Below are positions 19,857-30,739 of a stretch of 41,122 nt of DNA, one piece after another. Source of the DNA: Emiliania huxleyi CCMP1516 (lineage: Eukaryota > Haptophyta > Isochrysidales > Noelaerhabdaceae). The stretch is from contig NW_005200784.1 in the NCBI RefSeq assembly GCF_000372725.1, positions 1,066,330 to 1,107,451 on the forward strand. The letters run 5' to 3'. Within the stretch, counting starts at the first letter, position 1, and the number at the start of each line of letters is the position of its first letter. The notes below the pieces were generated by a model. The model was given only the letters and a program-made list of their open reading frames with translations. It was not told where the DNA came from and searched no databases. A program made the position numbers and the translations under genes.

Positions 19857-21041
19857 ATGTGTGTGTACAGGGCGCGCCGAAGTGGGAATAAGAACTTGCG
19901 GCGCAATAGGACCGCCGCAAGCGGCGTGGCGTGGGGCGGTTGAGCATCCCTCCGGGGGCCCCTCTGCGCCGGGGAGGCGTTGTTGGAGGCTAGGACGCAG
20001 CGCCCGTCGCCTTTTTCAAACTCGGGGCCCACTCCGCTGTGCGCTCCGACCCGAATTTGGAGAGGGCCATGAAGTTTAAGGTGTTGCTGCGCAAAAGGGG
20101 CGGGGCGCGCAGGCGCGCGCAGCCCGCCGAGAGCTCTTTTTGGAGACCAGACCGTTCGGTGGTTCATGCTTTCTATGTCTATCTATCATGCTTCATGACA
20201 CGACACGCGGTGGTGGGAGCTGGTGGAGCTGTCAGCTGATCGATCCAAACGGGTGGCGGTGGGGAGTGGGGGGCATGGCTGGGCATGCAGGTCCGCCAAT
20301 CGGCCCGGCCTCTGACGTGGTGCTGCCGCTGCATTCGCTGAAGAAGAGAGGTGCGGCTTGATTGGAGGCGCTGCCGCTGGAGGCGATGGCGCTAGCGAAG
20401 GGAGGTTGGGCCGGGCCGTGAGGGGCTGATGGCGCTGGCCAGCGCGCGGGGTGTGAGATGCCGTCGTCGTCGTATACTGCTGGCCCTCGCCCTCAGTTGC
20501 CAGGGCTGTGGGCTGCACAATTGGCGTTTGTGGCGTCTACGCAGGCTCTGCAGCGTGATGGCAGGCGGGACTGCGAGGCCGGCGGCAGCGGAAGGAGAGG
20601 CTGGGCACGAGCCAGGAACAGGCTGGCCAGGTCCGCAGGTGGCTGCGCTCGGGCGAGGCGCGCGCGCACATGGCAGGCCGAGCAGGCTCGGCATATGAAC
20701 CCCGATGTCGCGATGGCGGTCCCGCTTTTCCGCGATCATTTCGTCCGTGCAATCGAAGGAAGCGCCGGATCGCCCAACCATGTTATGGAGTTTGCCAAAC
20801 TTGCCCCGCCGTTCTTCGTCCGACGTTCAGTGGTTTTTGCACGGTGTTCGGATTTTCGCTATTTGGTCGTGTGGGTGTGAATTCCGGGATTAGTCAATGG
20901 TACCGCGTCGGCGACGCGGGCGCCTTGCGGGCAGCCAGAGCCCTTAGCCACCCTTTTTTGCGCGGTCAAAAGAGAGAAAATAACAAATCGACAACTCCCT
21001 CTCTCACATGACAAGCGATCCCACGACAGCGAGTGTGGGGA
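19857..21041. other. Spacer, no supported gene
   Basis: Several 60-140 codon ORFs overlap on both strands without recognisable motifs. The best is plus 20458-20880, whose end reads MNPDVAMAVPLFRDHFVRAIEG, but its first half looks like shadow sequence. Not called. Confidence 0.35.
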
Positions 21042-21087
21042 CTACATGATCCGTACGTGAAGGGTGGAGGGGCCCGTCCGCAGAGCT

Positions 21088-21235
21088 AGGCGGCGCGGGC
21101 ACCCCACACTGGGGCCGAGGACAAGAGGCCGTTTGCCGCTTGCTTGTTCTTGATCCAGTTGGTGCGCATCTTGCGCGCCTGCTTGTTGATGTTTTCGGCG
21201 TCGCCCGCCACCGCCCGCCATGGAGATCTGCTGCG
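21088..21235 (-). CDS. Possible 3'-terminal exon of an unknown gene
   Basis: On the minus strand a frame reads GDAENINKQARKMRTNWIKNKQ and continues to ...SSAPVWGARAA before TAG (21090-21088). Composition is more protein-like than the overlapping frames, but I see no acceptor-supported upstream partner and no family match. Confidence 0.2.
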
Positions 21236-21399
21236 TGTGGTGGACGACAAAGCTCAAAGGAGGAGGCGCTCGCCGACGCCGCCCCATACACCGTCCGGTC
21301 CGTGTTGGTGCCCACCGCTTCCTTGGCGAACACGTGGAGGAACTGCTTGCATGGTGGGCGGCGCAATGCCACCCAAAGTTTCCACGAGCACCAGCCGCA

Positions 21400-21419
21400 C
21401 TTGGAGCACTTGGAGTGCA
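21400..21419 (+). repeat. Dispersed 3'-end motif, copy 2
   Basis: CTTGGAGCACTTGGAGTGCA followed by GTCGGTA. Shares these 27 bases with the copy at 37155. Confidence 0.7.
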
Positions 21420-21634
21420 GTCGGTAACCTCACATCCAGGGCCGAGGAGCTAAGAAGCGCACCCAGCGGGCCGGATGATCGGGATCGGGTTACGGGCTAG
21501 AGAGCCCTAGCCCCGGGGGTGCGCGTTCGCAGGGAAAGGGCCGTAAAAGTAAACACGGGTCTCCGAGGGTTGGACCCGCGTACCGGGTTTCCCCTTAACT
21601 GCAGGACACCTCCTCCAATCGGAGCTACTGGAAA

Positions 21635-22050
21635 TCACACTGTACACCACGCCCAAACACACAGACACTTGCTTAGTCCTCGGTCCCGGAGCTCCCCCTT
21701 CCGTCCTCCCGGGGCTCCGGTTCTCCCCGATTCGTTCTTAGTTATGGCTTTCTTGACCCACTTCGCGTCGTAGTACTGCGCCCCCCTCCACTTCCAGCCC
21801 GTATCCGTCTTGACCCACCCCTTTCCATACGCGTGGTCTTTGACCCATCCCTTTCCAGTCGAGTGGTCGAGCGGTCCGTCCACCTGACGGCCACGCTCCT
21901 TGCACCCCACGACCCCCGTCAACGCCCTGTCTAGCGTGTTTCCAAAGCAAAAGAGAAATGGCGCTCGATCCCACCGTGGAAGTGTGGCGGCAAGAAAAGA
22001 GGGGTTGCTCCCCGAATGTCTGAAAAGAATTCGATCAGGCGTCCGATCCG
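21635..22050 (-). CDS. Doubtful ORF with GKGWVK repeats
   Basis: The frame contains STGKGWVKDHAYGKGWVK, then TGWKWRGAQYYDAKWVKKAI: three W-V-K repeats, two of them encoded by a 33-bp tandem duplication (about 21808-21870). Full frame extends to 22117 but would overlap the divergent gene at 22051. Family unknown, could be part of a larger spliced gene. Confidence 0.3.
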
Positions 22051-22669
22051 ATGCTCTCCGCCCTGCGGTGCCGCTCAACGAGCACGCTGGCGCGCATGGG
22101 CTCGCGTCACTGCTCATATAAAGGGCCGCCGCTTGCGCCGCACAGTCGGCCTAGCGAGGCGACCGTCAAGCGCCTCGCAGCTGAAGCCGAGATGCAGCAG
22201 AAGATGTGGGACCTCTTTGTGCCGGAGGGCGGCATCCGGTTCGGCGACCGCCGCTTCTGGGTGCTGTTATCCATCGTGCTGGGCGCGCCGCTGCCCACTC
22301 ACGCCCTTCCCTCCTAGCCGCCGCAACCGACTCTTTCTTTCCTGCCAGGGCTCCATGCAGCAAACATGTACAAGGACAGCCGAAAGCCGCGCGATCTGGG
22401 GCTGCCGGAGGGCGCGGTGCGGAGGCTACCCGACGGCGGCTTGCTGCTGGCCGACGGATCGATTGCGAAAAATGCCGAGGCAGCACCCGCGGCGCAGCAC
22501 ACGTTGCATCGGGTCAGGGAGGTGTGACGCCCTTGCCGCCCACCCAGCGCCGCCGCCGGCCACTCTCAGCCCCGTCGCTCCAGCAGCTCCCGCGCCCTCC
22601 GCCTCGCAGGCCGGCGAGGACGACACCGCACTCGGAAGTGCGCTGCGGAAAATGAAGGACGCTGTGTGA
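22051..22669 (+). CDS. Small single-pass, probably mitochondrial membrane protein
   Basis: Exons 22051-22282, 22349-22521 and 22610-22669 give 154 residues. Intron 1 (66 nt) has a GC donor (CTGG|GCGCGC) and intron 2 (88 nt) a GT donor, and both end CAG|G. The N-terminus is Arg/Ser-rich without acids (MLSALRCRSTSTLARMGSRH), typical of a mitochondrial presequence. A helix (EATVKRLAAEAEMQQKMWDL) precedes one hydrophobic span (FWVLLSIVLGLHAANMY) created by splicing, and then PRDLGLPEGAVRRLPDGGLL. The layout resembles accessory subunits of inner-membrane complexes, but I cannot name it. Confidence 0.65.
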
Positions 22670-23018
22670 GATGTTGTGTGGCGTGGTCGGAGTGTGTTTT
22701 TCGCGCCCGCGGCTCGCCGCTGCGAGTCGCGGTGCGACGGCCGACGGGACCGACGTGCGACGACGTACCCGCGCGCGCGGCCGCGGGGGGGGGGGGGGGG
22801 GGCGGCGAGCCTAGCGAGATTAACAGTAAACAGACAGCCAGGGCACGCGCGGCGCCGGGGACGCCACTTTTTTGCGGCATATGCGCATAATATTGCCCAT
22901 GCGGCATGCGATGGGGGACTCACGGCCGAGCCCCCGGCGGCCGTCGCGCAACCGACCGGGGTGCGCTGTAGAGGGTGCGCAAGAGTGCCAATCTCGTGGA
23001 GAGAGCCCGCGGCACGTG
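22670..23018. other. Spacer between convergent genes
   Basis: Contains a G18 run (22785-22802) and no supported gene. Confidence 0.4.
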
Positions 23019-23569
23019 TCAGAGGTCGAGCACCTCCCGTAACCTCGCGATCCGCCTCGAGCGGCGCGCGAGCAGCAGCAGCAGCGCGGCCCACACCACG
23101 TCGTACGCCTTCCACTTGAGCCACGGCTCGAGCTCGTCGCTCGCCGCGAAGAAGAGCTCGAAGAGCCGCGCCAGCCAGACGACCCACTCTGCGGCCGCGC
23201 CGTCCCTACAGGCTCGCCACGCTCGGCTCTCACGCACCGTCGGCCACATGCCGCCCTCCTCGGCCTCAGGCGCACGCACCGGGCGGCGGGCAGCAAGCGG
23301 ACGGCCCACCGGACAGCCCTCTCGCGCCTCGCCGCCGCCGCCTCGTCCTCCTCCTCCTCGTCCGGCCCCGCCGCGGCCGCCTTCTCCGCAAGCACCGCCG
23401 AGCCTGGGGCGTGAGGAGGGCGGCTGGGCGGCGGGCAGAGCGGCGGCGCTGCCCTCTGCGCCCTGCCTGCGCCGCTGCGAGGACTGGACCGGACGCTGTC
23501 CTTGCCGGCCTCTTCATACGGCAAGTAGGACGACGACCTGCAGCCGCGCGGGAGAGACGGATGCCCCAC
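23019..23569 (-). CDS. Small protein with C-terminal hydrophobic segment
   Basis: Exons 23569-23280 and 23205-23019, with a 74-nt GTGCGT...GTAG intron (phase 2), give 158 residues. The first exon is Pro/Ser-rich with an acidic block (PDEEEEDEAAAARRERAV). The second reads EWVVWLARLFELFFAASDEL, then WKAYDVVWAALLLLLARRSR, so at least one membrane-associated helix near the C-terminus, ending RLREVLDL. No family recognised. Confidence 0.5.
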
Positions 23570-23590
23570 CCGCCCCGAGCCCGGAGGCGG

Positions 23591-24475
23591 CTAGCGGGCT
23601 GCTGAAGGTGCACGGGAGGGCGGCTGAGGGCGGCTGAGGGCGGCCAGAAGGCTACGAGGGAGGGGGGGGGGGGGAGGCACAGACGTCTCGTCGACGCCGC
23701 TTCCCGAGTCGGCGGCGCCGGCGTGAGGCGGCGGATGCGCCTTCGAGCACACGTCCGGACGAGGATCAGGGCGGAGGCGCAGGGGGCGCCGGCAGGCGCG
23801 AGCGCGTTCTGCCCGCTGCAGCCGCGCGACTCGCTCGGCGACGGCCAGCTTTGCAGAGCCGGGCGTGGCGTCGGGAGGGCTGGCGTCCGCTCTCCGCGGC
23901 GGCGGCGAGGGCGTCGATGGCGGCGAGGCGGCGGGAGCGCGGGGCGCGTCGGCGACAGAGGGCGGCCGCGAGCCAGACGAGGACGAGCGCGGAGAGGGCA
24001 GCGCTGAGGGCGGCTGCAGCAGCAAGCGGACGGAGAGCCGGCAGACAGAGGCGGCGGGCGCAGCCTCGTGCAGGCTGGAAGGGATCTCCCGCCGCTGCTC
24101 GAGCGCCTCCACCACCTCCTCCTCCTCGAGCGGCGCCGAGAGGATCAGCACCCGGTCCTCGTTGAGCGAGCTAACAGCGAGGAGGCTGCCCGGAGGCCCG
24201 AGCAGCGACAGGCTCACGCGGAGCGTGCCGCCTGGCGGGATGGCTGCAATGTTGGGGCGCACGAGCCAGCGCCGCGGAGCGTTGGTCTTGGCCTTGTAGC
24301 CCAGCGGCACCTCGGATGTGTTTGCCAGCAGCAGCGTCGCAGTGAGTGCCGGCGCCACCATGTCGAACTCCATCTCGCTGACGCTGCGCTCGGAACCGAG
24401 CTGCAGCGCCGGTGAGGTCGTGAAAGAGGCGTCCGACAGCGATAACGGCAGGGGACGCTCCGCCTCGAGGCTCAT
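23591..24475 (-). CDS. MSP-domain (VAP-like) protein
   Basis: ATG 24475 begins a 294-residue frame. Residues about 30-105 match the major-sperm-protein fold used by VAP proteins: TATLLLANTSEVPLGYKAKT, NAPRRWLVRPNIAAIPPGGT, and LRVSLSLLGPPG. The order (strand, N-T-S, K-x-K-T-N-x-P, V-R-P, I-P-P-G-G) is diagnostic. VAPs bind FFAT-type peptides at ER contact sites. This copy has a long Pro/Ser/Arg-rich tail and no visible C-terminal membrane anchor, so its location is uncertain. The frame stays open upstream into the GST gene, but ATG 24475 is the sensible start. Confidence 0.7.
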   Translation of the reverse strand: MSLEAERPLPLSLSDASFTTSPALQLGSERSVSEMEFDMVAPALTATLLLANTSEVPLGYKAKTNAPRRWLVRPNIAAIPPGGTLRVSLSLLGPPGSLLAVSSLNEDRVLILSAPLEEEEVVEALEQRREIPSSLHEAAPAASVCRLSVRLLLQPPSALPSPRSSSSGSRPPSVADAPRAPAASPPSTPSPPPRRADASPPDATPGSAKLAVAERVARLQRAERARACRRPLRLRPDPRPDVCSKAHPPPHAGAADSGSGVDETSVPPPPPLPRSLLAALSRPQPPSRAPSAAR

Positions 24476-24805
24476 TTTGCCCGCTCGAGGCTCAAACCGA
24501 AATCGGCCGCGCTTCCGGCCTCTTGAAAAGAATTGTGGCACGCCAGTACAGTCAGTGTCGTGCGAGACAGAAAAGAAGTCCCGGGGCTTCCCATCTTTAA
24601 CGGGAGTTGAAGGAAAGAAACACCGGGCAAAGTGGTCGCGGAGAAATCGAACTCGGCTTAAAAGCCGAGCGTCGCGCGAACGCTTGCGGCATATTCGGGC
24701 CAGTCGAGGAACGCCTAACGAGCCAACGCGGCAGTGGTGCGGCAATCGCGGTGCTGAGCCCTCGGCTCCGCGCCTCCCTGCCCAGCCCGCCTCCTTCCTC
24801 CCCAC

Positions 24806-25512
24806 GTCGCGCCACTCCCTCATGTGCCCCAAGCCAAGCACGCGGTCGTGGTGCGCGAGAAGCAGCGGGAACGCGCCAAAGAGCGCCTTAAGTCTCTCCT
24901 CGCCATAGACGTGGCGCACAAAGTCGAGCACCTCGAGCGGGCGGCAGGGGAATCAGCGGTGGGGAGCGGGCAAGGAGAAGAGAGTGTTCCTCATAGGTGA
25001 AGGGTCTAGTCCTTAGAGTGAGACGCCTCATACACGGCACAGTCGGCCAGCGACGGGGTCGCGCCCAGAAAGTAAGGCTTCCCCTCGCCCAGCAGCGCCT
25101 CCCACCGAGGCGCGAAGCGGCCGAGCAGCCCTTTCGGCGACTGAAGCTCCTCGAGGCAGCGCTGCTCGTCGAGGTGGAACGGGAAGCTCACGAGCGGGCC
25201 ACGGGCGTCCTGCGTCGCTGCGAGGATGTGCCCGCAAATGTACTGCTCCTTTGGCATTTCGGGCCACAGGCCACAGCCCTGCGCCAGGTAAACCGCGGTC
25301 GGAGTACCCTGCACGAGATTGAGCCCGTCTGCCTCAACGAGCGGCACCTGGTCGTACTCCAGCTTGCCGGAGGCCTTTAGGGCATCCATATCCGCCTTCT
25401 TCTCAAGGTACTTGCCGACAAATCGCACACCTCCGCAGGCGAGCACGACTCGCAACGGCTCACAGCGTCCACGGCCGCGCCAATATGTCACGGTCGCGGC
25501 TGTCAGCGCCAT
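24806..25512 (-). CDS. Glutathione S-transferase, sigma-like
   Basis: ATG 25512. Exon 1 25512-25027, intron 25026-24932 (95 nt, GC donor GAG|GCGTCT, acceptor CGAG|G), and exon 2 from 24931. The N-terminal thioredoxin-like domain begins TVTYWRGRGRCEPLRVVLAC, placing the catalytic Tyr where sigma/alpha classes have it. YDQVPLVEADGLNL matches the glutathione-binding cis-Pro region, though the usual QS is QGT. The helical domain has KPYFLGATPSLADCAVYE joined by splicing to VLDFVRHVYGEERLKALFGA and FPLLLAHHDRV. It would conjugate glutathione to electrophiles in the cytosol. The 3' end is not clear: no in-frame stop follows, so the coordinate given is where family similarity fades. Confidence 0.8.
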
Positions 25513-25659
25513 GCACAATGCCGGCGAGCACAACTGGGTTCCGGCTCCCTGCCGGAGAGGGGGTCTGCGTACACTGACTCGCGGCAAATTTCCTACCTAC
25601 CGCACAGGGAAGCAACTATCCGGTCTATCCCCACCAAAGAAGAATGACGAGGTGGGTGA

Positions 25660-28600
25660 ATGGGCCCGGGGTTGTGCGTTTACGTGAATGGCGCAGAAAG
25701 GAAACGGTCGACCCCGTCGGTGAACGCGACGCTGCCGCTGAGCAACGTTCAGGCCCGGCCCCCTGCCGGGGCCGTTCGGCCGATGATTTCGCGACGGCAG
25801 GGTGACAGCGGCGTGCTGCCAGGAGCGGCGCAGGAGCCACCGCTCCCGAGCGCCGGCTGGGGTTACCTCAAGAGTGACACGGCAGCACTGCCCCTCGAGG
25901 TGGCGCCCCGCCTGGGGAGGCACGGCCGCCTGCTTGCATCCCTGTATTAACCGTCCACCCTGTCCCGCCTAGTCTGGGCGCTGCTACACGGTTGGGCGCC
26001 GGCCCGATTCCGACCTCGTGCTCAAGAGTCGATCGGTCTCAGGAGAGCGGAAGCAGAACGCATTGCACGCCGAGCCCTCACCAGCCACACCCACCCACCC
26101 TCCCACCCGCTGCCGAGAGCAAAGATTAGCTGCTCCTTTGGGCCTGTTTGTGTGCAGCATCTGGCCCTTCTGTCCGACAGGCGAACATGCGATGCTCGAA
26201 GTCGATGGCTCTGGCCGCACCGCGGCTCTCCGTGACCTGGGGTCGCTCAACGGTTGCTTCCTCAACAACGTGCGCCTGCGCGACACGCGTGAGCCGCTGC
26301 GCCACGGCGACAATGTCCGATTTGGCTTTGACTCCCGCGTCTGGACCGTCGATTGCACTGGCGAGACGCCCTAGAAGTCTCGCTCGATCTCTCTCCCGCC
26401 CCCCCCCCCCTCCCCCGGAAAACCCGACCGGTCCTTGACAAGTCTGGTCGCGGACGTCACGACCGCTATCCTGCCTTAGGTGAGCGCCTTGCTGCTGAAA
26501 GGGCAGCGGCTGCGAGAGCATCCTCCGCAGGACAACGGGCTCAGGCCTCTCTCTTGCAACCTTGCGCCAACAGGGAGCGCGACGCATCACGCCGCCGCAT
26601 CGCCACCGTAGGCTCATGCAGCTGGGCTGCCGCGCGATGACGGACGCACCGCGTGGTTCAGCAGCTCGTCTCAAGGCGCGAGCCCAGTCCGCCGACCGCC
26701 TGCTGAGCTTCAGTCTGGCGCTCGGCCCAACGAGGCCTTCTTTGCACGATCCGTTTCCCCGCCGCCAGGGCCGCCGCCGCCACCACCGCCGCCGCTACGC
26801 GATTCGGAGCAGATGCGAACGAGCGAATCGTACGAGGGCGAGCCTGTTGAGGGCCCGTTCGGGAACGTGCCACCTCCAGCGAGAGCGCCCCTCCAAGGTG
26901 CCCCTCCGCCGTGGCGAGATGGTGATGCTGGCAAAGACAAGGGCGTTCAGGGTAGCAGCTCCATCCGGCATGAGCTCGACACGCTTCACGACCAGGTCCG
27001 AGCGATGAGCGCTTCCGTGCGCGATGCCGAGGAGCATCCCAAATCGCCCCTTGGGAGGCGCGAGGCGCGGCGGAATGCCGCTGCCGCTGCCGCCGCAGCT
27101 GGTCGCTCCCCAGGGGCTGAGTCATCGCGCGCGGCACGGCTCGAGGCAGTTGCCGTTACGCAGCAGCAACAGCTGCTAGCGGTGCGGGCGCGCCTCAGTA
27201 AGACCGAGCGTCGGGTACTAGCTCTCTCGCAGCGCGACGATGGCAAGGCAGTGCTTCTCGCTGAGGCAGAGGCGCGCTCGGCGACGCAGGTGCGCCGTCG
27301 AGGGAGTTAGCCCCGTTGGAAGCAAGAGGGTTGAGATACACACTCGGCCAGAGTACTAAGCGGTGCGTGGCGAGACTTGATGGCATCTGTACGCTAGGCG
27401 TGCCGCCTTCGAGACGAGGAGGTGGCACAGCTTCGTTCTTCGCTTGCTCAGCTCGAGTATGCCGCAGCTGCAAGCAAGGTGGGCGCGGTGAGTGGGTACG
27501 GGAAGAGTGACTTTGGCGGCAGCCTCGGCAGCAGTAGTGGCGGCGGCGGCAACTGCGGCGCGCTGCCCGCCGAGCTGCAACAGTTCGTGGTTGAGCGCGC
27601 GCGGGAGGTGTCGATGCTGCGGGAGAGGCTTGCGCGCGCCCAGAGCGCAAATCAGGCCTCCTCTCGACGTTGGGGCAGAGTTTCTCCTTTTCGACACGAG
27701 TCTTCCCCAACCTCTCTCGAGTGTGACTCTCCCATTCAACCTTAGGCGCACTCGAGCGCGAGTTGATCGCCACAAAGAAACAACGGGAGGAGGCAGAGGT
27801 GGCTGCCAAAACCGCGTACGAGGCTGAGGCACGAGCGCGCGAGGCGGCGTCTGAGGCGGCGGCGCGGGCTGAGCGCGAGACGGCGTCGCTGCACGAACAG
27901 GAAATCTGCGCATCGGACCGGAAACCACCCATGTCCATGTACTCTAGTATCCGACCCAACGCACGCACGCCGCGCTCACGAGTCAGATCCTGTGGCTGAT
28001 GCCTCAACACCGCACACAGGTCGCTGCCCTCGCTGGTGCCGGCGGCGAGGGCGCACGCGGCGGACGCGCTAAGGCAGCGGAGTTTGTGGTCTCTCGACTT
28101 CGCGATGCCTCGGTGCACAAGAGCGTCCTGGCCGAGAGGAGGGCTCGAATTTGATTGGGATAATCGTGGTGAGTAGGCTCGGCAGGCGGAGCTGTCCATC
28201 GAGGTTAGCTCACTCCGCGAGGCGCTCGCTGCGAAGGAGACCGAGCTGAAGGCCGAGGTGGCGCGGCGGACCTCGGTAGAGCGCGAGGCGCTAGCTGCAC
28301 CCCGCAGCGGCGAGCCCGAGTGTGCCACCATCGAGCGCCTGCAAGACGAGCTTCGCGAGCTGCGTGAAGGGTGGGCTCTGCCCGTTCGCCCAACCAAGAT
28401 ACCCCAATCACCGATGTTTGACGCCCCCTCTCGCGATCGCTCGATCGTGGCGCAGGGCCGACCCTGAACGGCGGGAGAAGGAGGGGGCCGTGGTCCAAAC
28501 GCTCTTTGCCGAGCTGCACGCGGAGCGCAAGCACGTGGCCGATCTCGAGGCCTCGAGCGGAACGCAGCACCTCGGCAACGAGCTAGGTGTCAACGCCGTC

Positions 28601-30338
28601 CTCGTTCGCTACAGGCGGCGCTCGCCTTTGGGAGCGAAGATCTTGAAACTTCGCTCCTCTCCCTGCCCACCGACGGTGGTTGCACGCAACCCGCCTGATG
28701 CACGCCAGTAGCGCTGCTGAGGTTGCGTTTTGCACTCGTAGGCGGGCCAGCCGAGCGTGTGCTCGCGCAGGCAACTCTCCCGATCCCACTCCACTAGCCG
28801 CACAATCTTCTCTCTCCGCAGTCCACTTTCCGTGACATGGCCAAACAAGTCTCCCTTGCCTGCCCTGCAGCTGCTGCATGGCAAGGAACTGGAACTGCGA
28901 CAGATGGAGCATCAAGTAGCCCTGCTTGGCGAAGCCGCACTTGCAGAGACTCCGGTCGCCGAACCCACCGCCCAGGCTTCAGATCCCTCTGCGCATTCTT
29001 GCGCCAACGCCGCTACTGCTGCCGAGGAGCAAGAGAATGGAGCCCAGCAGGCGCGCATGGGCCAGGATCGCACGGTTCTTTCACTCCTTGAGCGTTTCCA
29101 TGGTGGGATAGGTCCCGCCACCAGCGCCTTTTGTCCAACAGCCGCTTGCTGCTGCGCCGCTGCTCAAGTCTGCTCCCCCGCGCGAGCCAGCTCGCGAGAC
29201 CGCCGTGGTTGTGGAGGCACCGGAGCCAATGCCAACTCCATCACAGGCCGAGACGGAGGCAAAGCGTGTCAACGAGGTGACCGGCGAGGCAGAGGAGGCC
29301 AGAGAGGCCATGGAGGCCGAGGTGCCGCAACGTGCGTTGGCCGTGGATGAGCCCAACGGGGAGGGGGGCGACGCAGCCACGATGAAACCTGCTGGCTCTC
29401 CGGCTTCTGTAATCGAGGTTGCGGGTGAAGCAGAGTCTATTGGCGGGGACGAAGGCGAGCTAGGCAGGCCCGGGTCCGCGGGCGAGGAGATAGCCAAGCT
29501 AACCGCCAGCGCACCGACAGAGGTTCAAAAGGCGGACGCACCAGAGGCGGTGGATGTCTCAGACGTTGTGCCAGGAGCAGGTAGCGAGCCCGTGGTGGGC
29601 GAGACTGAGGTGGCAGCTGTGGGCGAGGAGGTGGCGCCAGGATCGGCAAATGTCGGGGGCGAGGCGACGCCGCAAGGTGAGGCGGTGACGGAGGAAACGT
29701 CTCTCGATGGCACAGATGCGGAGGCCGAATCAGGCGCCGAATCAGGCGCGGTTCGCGTGGAGGCTGAGCATGATGATGCGCAGACGGAGAGTGTGATTGA
29801 CCCCCCGACGGACGCGGGAGAGACAGAGGCGGGCGAACTGGGCGAGCCCGAGGTGGCAGAAGAGCCGGGCAAGACCGAGGCGGAAGATGCAGAGGCGGAG
29901 GCGGCAGAGGAGGGAAGGGAGGCCCAAGAGGCAGTGATCGAGGCGGATGGGCATAGAGAGGGTACGACAGAGCCTGACGCGGAGGCGGCGAAGCGGGAGG
30001 AGGAGGGCGGAGAGGAGGCGGAAGAGGCGGAGGGCGACAAGGAGGCGGCGTCTGAGGAGGCTCAAAAGGCGTCTGCGGATGCGAGCGAACCGGCCGGTGC
30101 CGGCAGCGAGGAGGCTCCAGGCGAAGCGGACGGTGGTGCAACAACCGAGGACAGTGGAGCCGAACCACAACCAGGCGCCGGGGGTGGGGCCGCGCCGCCG
30201 CCGGTGGCTGCACCTGTCGAGTCGGCGCCCGGGGGAGGGGAGCTGCAGGGCGAGGGGCCAGAGGCAGAGATAGCTGCACCCATCGAGGCGGCGCCCGAGG
30301 TAGGGGAGGGGTCAAAAGCAGAGCCAGAGAGGCGGTAG
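25660..30338 (+). CDS. FHA-domain protein with long coiled coil and acidic Glu/Ala-rich tail (multi-exon)
   Basis: Exon 1 25660-25899, exon 2 25973-26042, and exon 3 from 26181 rebuild an FHA domain: GWGYLKSDTAALPLE, then CYTVGRRPDSDLVLKSRSVS, G-EHAMLEVDG and LRDLGSLNGCFLNNVRLRD. The phosphothreonine-binding Arg, Ser-x-x-His and Asn-Gly are all present. Further coding islands on the same strand are coiled-coil: about 26480-26575, 26940-27300, 27420-27660, 27748-27910, 28021-28110, 28178-28370, 28460-28570 and 28820-29100. The last exon ends in a 380-residue acidic Glu/Ala/Gly tail (to TAG 30336-30338). Internal exon borders are approximate, and two genes cannot be excluded. FHA proteins read phospho-Thr on partners; a scaffold role is inference. 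Confidence 0.6.
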
Positions 30339-30739
30339 AGTAATGCTTTTGCGCGTGAAGTGTTACTACCGACGCCGCTCACCCGCTCTGCGACGCCACA
30401 TAGAGCGCCGAGAAGCCCTTTCCCAATTACAAACTCACGCGTTACCCTCCGACTCGGCATACGTAAGAGCCGTGCGACGCTCACACCACTTCGACGCGCT
30501 CGATCATAGTCGGCAGAGCCCATCATTCGCCCACTGGGCTGTGGCAGATCCTCACGCCGCGCATGACGCCTACGTCCCTCGTTCTCTCATACTGTGCAGA
30601 GCGTGGTGCGGTCGGCGGGGCGCGGCGGGTCAAGGGCTGGCGCCGATTGGCGATTCAAGCAACCGAGGAGCCCGACAGATGTCATGTGCGTGTTCTCGAA
30701 GCAATCGCGGGATGGTCGCGTTTAGCTTGTCTCACGTCA
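30339..30739. other. Spacer between convergent genes
   Basis: No gene or notable repeat seen. Confidence 0.4.

Noticed and set aside
20392..20880. Overlapping 129- and 140-codon ORFs on opposite strands
   Set aside because: No motifs, no splice-supported neighbours, and typical GC-rich shadow composition over most of their length.
28143..28177. 35-nt GC-AG intron in the FHA gene
   Set aside because: A 67-nt GT-AG intron (28111-28177) removes the same stop and keeps frame and coiled-coil character, so the ultrashort one is unnecessary.
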